A stretch of 56,312 bases of DNA. It comes from Levilactobacillus zymae DSM 19395 (GTDB lineage: Bacteria; Bacillota; Bacilli; Lactobacillales; Lactobacillaceae). Under the pieces are notes generated by a model. It was not told where the DNA came from and made no database searches. It was given only the letters and a program-made list of their open reading frames with translations. The stretch spans positions 1-56,312 of the forward strand of contig NZ_AZDW01000002.1 in assembly GCF_001434115.1 (NCBI RefSeq), read 5' to 3'. Positions 54,974 to 56,312 of the stretch are shown here, piece by piece (the first letter of the stretch is position 1; each line of letters begins with the position of its first letter). The position numbers and the translations under genes were made by a program.

Positions 54974-56176
54974 ATGATTCAACGTGATTATTACCTGGCT
55001 CAATTAATCAAATTCAAAGATATCGACGCAATTAAAGTAATCACCGGTGTTCGCCGTTCCGGAAAATCAGTTTTGTTAATGCTTTATCGTGACTATTTAG
55101 TTAATCAAGGAATCCCCACCGAGCAAATCATCTATCTAAACTTTGAAGACATTGACCTTTTCGATGTTAGAAACGATCATCAATTACTGGAAATCCTAAA
55201 ACCCAAGTTAACTAAAACCGCTCACTTCTACCTGATGTTTGACGAAATTCAGATGGTTTCCGGCTGGCAACGCGTCATCAACGGATTACGCGTGAGCTAT
55301 GATTGCGATATCGTGGTCACCGGTTCCAACGCTAAAATGTTATCGGGCGAGCTAGCCACTTTACTCAGCGGTCGCTATGTCGAAATTCCAATTTATCCGT
55401 TCTCTTTTCAGGAGTTCCTGACAGCTAAAGATTTAAAGCCTAACCGCAATAACCTAGATACCGCTTTTCGCGAATTTGAACAATTCGGTGGTTTTCCAGC
55501 CGTGGTCTTAGCCGACCCAGCTATTAAAGACTCAATTCTATCCGGGATTTATGACACCATCGTTTTAAATGACGTGATGACCCGAGCTAACATTCGTGAT
55601 GGTGAATCGTTACGCGGACTGGTCCGATTTTTGGCTGACAATACGGGGCAACTGACCCGACCAGCAAAAGTCGCGGGCACCTTAACCAGCGAAGGACTGA
55701 AGGTCTCAAACCATACGATTGAAAAATATCTTCAGCTCCTTCAGGACGCCTTTTTATTTTACCGCGCCCGCCAATACGATTTACGGGGACGTAACTATCT
55801 TAGGACTTCTGGTAAATATTACGTCGTTGACCCCGGACTACGTCGAAACGCGGTCGGCCGCCGTCCTGGTAACTATGCTGGGCAATTAGAAAATATTGTT
55901 TATTTAGAACTCGTTCGCCGCGGCTATTCCGTAGATGTTGGTAAGTTAGATGCTAAAGAGGTCGATTTTGTAGCCCGTAAAGTCGATGAGCTAAAATACT
56001 TTCAAGTCACTTACGAACTCCCCCAAAATAGTCACGAGACTGACAATCTCTTACAGATTCCCGATAATTATGAAAAAATTCTGTTAACACAACGTCATTA
56101 CCCGGATGTTCAAAATATCGATGGTATTCCTGTGATTAACGTGATTGATTGGCTCTTAGAATCCCCCACCAACTAA
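54974..56176 (+). CDS. COG1373-type AAA ATPase with DUF4143 domain, function unknown
   Basis: A 400-aa protein. Walker A VITGVRRSGKSVLLML is near residue 25, Walker B FYLMFDEIQMVSGW near 95, sensor segment DIVVTGSNAKMLSGELATLLSGRY near 120, and the typical YPFSFQEFL near 145. The C-terminal DUF4143 part follows (TLTSEGLKVSNHTIEKYLQLL, YYVVDPGLRRNAVG), ending in a nuclease-like VDFVARKVDELKYFQVTYEL (D...ARK, PD-(D/E)XK resemblance). ATG 54974 follows AAAGGGG by 7 bases; a frame from 54932 lacks a site. Full length. AT-richer than its neighbours, which suggests acquisition. Such genes are often lone, scattered in genomes, and of unknown role. Confidence 0.88.
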   Translation: MIQRDYYLAQLIKFKDIDAIKVITGVRRSGKSVLLMLYRDYLVNQGIPTEQIIYLNFEDIDLFDVRNDHQLLEILKPKLTKTAHFYLMFDEIQMVSGWQRVINGLRVSYDCDIVVTGSNAKMLSGELATLLSGRYVEIPIYPFSFQEFLTAKDLKPNRNNLDTAFREFEQFGGFPAVVLADPAIKDSILSGIYDTIVLNDVMTRANIRDGESLRGLVRFLADNTGQLTRPAKVAGTLTSEGLKVSNHTIEKYLQLLQDAFLFYRARQYDLRGRNYLRTSGKYYVVDPGLRRNAVGRRPGNYAGQLENIVYLELVRRGYSVDVGKLDAKEVDFVARKVDELKYFQVTYELPQNSHETDNLLQIPDNYEKILLTQRHYPDVQNIDGIPVINVIDWLLESPTN

Positions 56177-56221
56177 TGAGCACAAGAAATATTGCCACTT
56201 GGTTTAGTTTAATAATGGTCG

Positions 56222-56262
56222 AAAACAGCCCTGCCAAATCAGAAATTGGCAGGGCTGTTTTT
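56222..56262 (+). terminator. Rho-independent terminator after the AAA ATPase
   Basis: 16-bp perfect stem AAAACAGCCCTGCCAA (56222-56237) with complement (56246-56261), followed by T. Near symmetry allows both directions. Confidence 0.92.
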
Positions 56263-56312
56263 CTACGTCTTGTCAATGGAAATGTTGTTAAATCAACGAT
56301 TCATGATAAGAA

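Overview
The window looks like chromosome of a Gram-positive lactic acid bacterium of the family Lactobacillaceae. The reasons are strong AAGGAGG-type ribosome sites before almost every gene, extended -10 promoters (TGNTATAAT-like), an argS T-box leader, PepF, PepD and CoiA, an adhesin with a KxYKxGKxW-type signal peptide, and D-aspartate ligase beside an aspartate racemase. The last pair predicts a Lys-D-Asp/Asn peptidoglycan cross-bridge. Base composition is moderately GC-rich, with visibly AT-richer stretches at about 1-2810, 20820-21400 and 54740-56200. I cannot name the species.

Region 1 (1-20799, all minus strand) is a surface-adhesin and glycan operon. In transcription order it holds a 3362-residue Ser/Ala/Asp adhesin with about 1600 residues of SD repeats, a 550-aa protein of unknown function, a 67-aa membrane peptide, two paralogous Gtf1/GtfA-type glycosyltransferases (one with an altered EX7E motif), a HAD-family hydrolase, a fused nucleotidyltransferase/kinase, a second nucleotidyltransferase, a WavE-like glycosyltransferase, and a CapA-like protein cut by the window edge. 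That last protein begins with a serine-beta-lactamase-like domain that has lost its catalytic motifs. I read this as adhesin, its O-glycosylation enzymes, and a module that makes and transfers an unidentified nucleotide-activated group. It is the best candidate here for an undescribed system.

Region 2 (21.4-44.7 kb) is conserved Firmicutes core: relQ-nadK-rluD, spxH, a DegV protein, pepF, coiA, trmB with its phosphotransferase partner, ecsAB, hit-yhaH-prsA, yhaMNO, a YlbF-family gene, a class A PBP, argR, and argS with its T-box. The order of several blocks matches Bacillus subtilis.

Region 3 (44.9-54.7 kb) carries tRNA-Gly(CCC), a secreted amidase, a YisL-family membrane protein, a cross-bridge module (asnB-like amidotransferase, D-aspartate ligase behind a structured leader, aspartate racemase), a Crp/Fnr regulator with two cysteines spaced like the Flp redox pair, a PepD dipeptidase and a small conserved protein.

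Region 4 (54.75-56.31 kb) is an AT-rich insert-like block: an array of short palindromic repeats precedes a lone COG1373-type AAA ATPase with a DUF4143 domain, closed by a strong terminator. I saw no insertion sequence, prophage gene, CRISPR array or rRNA.
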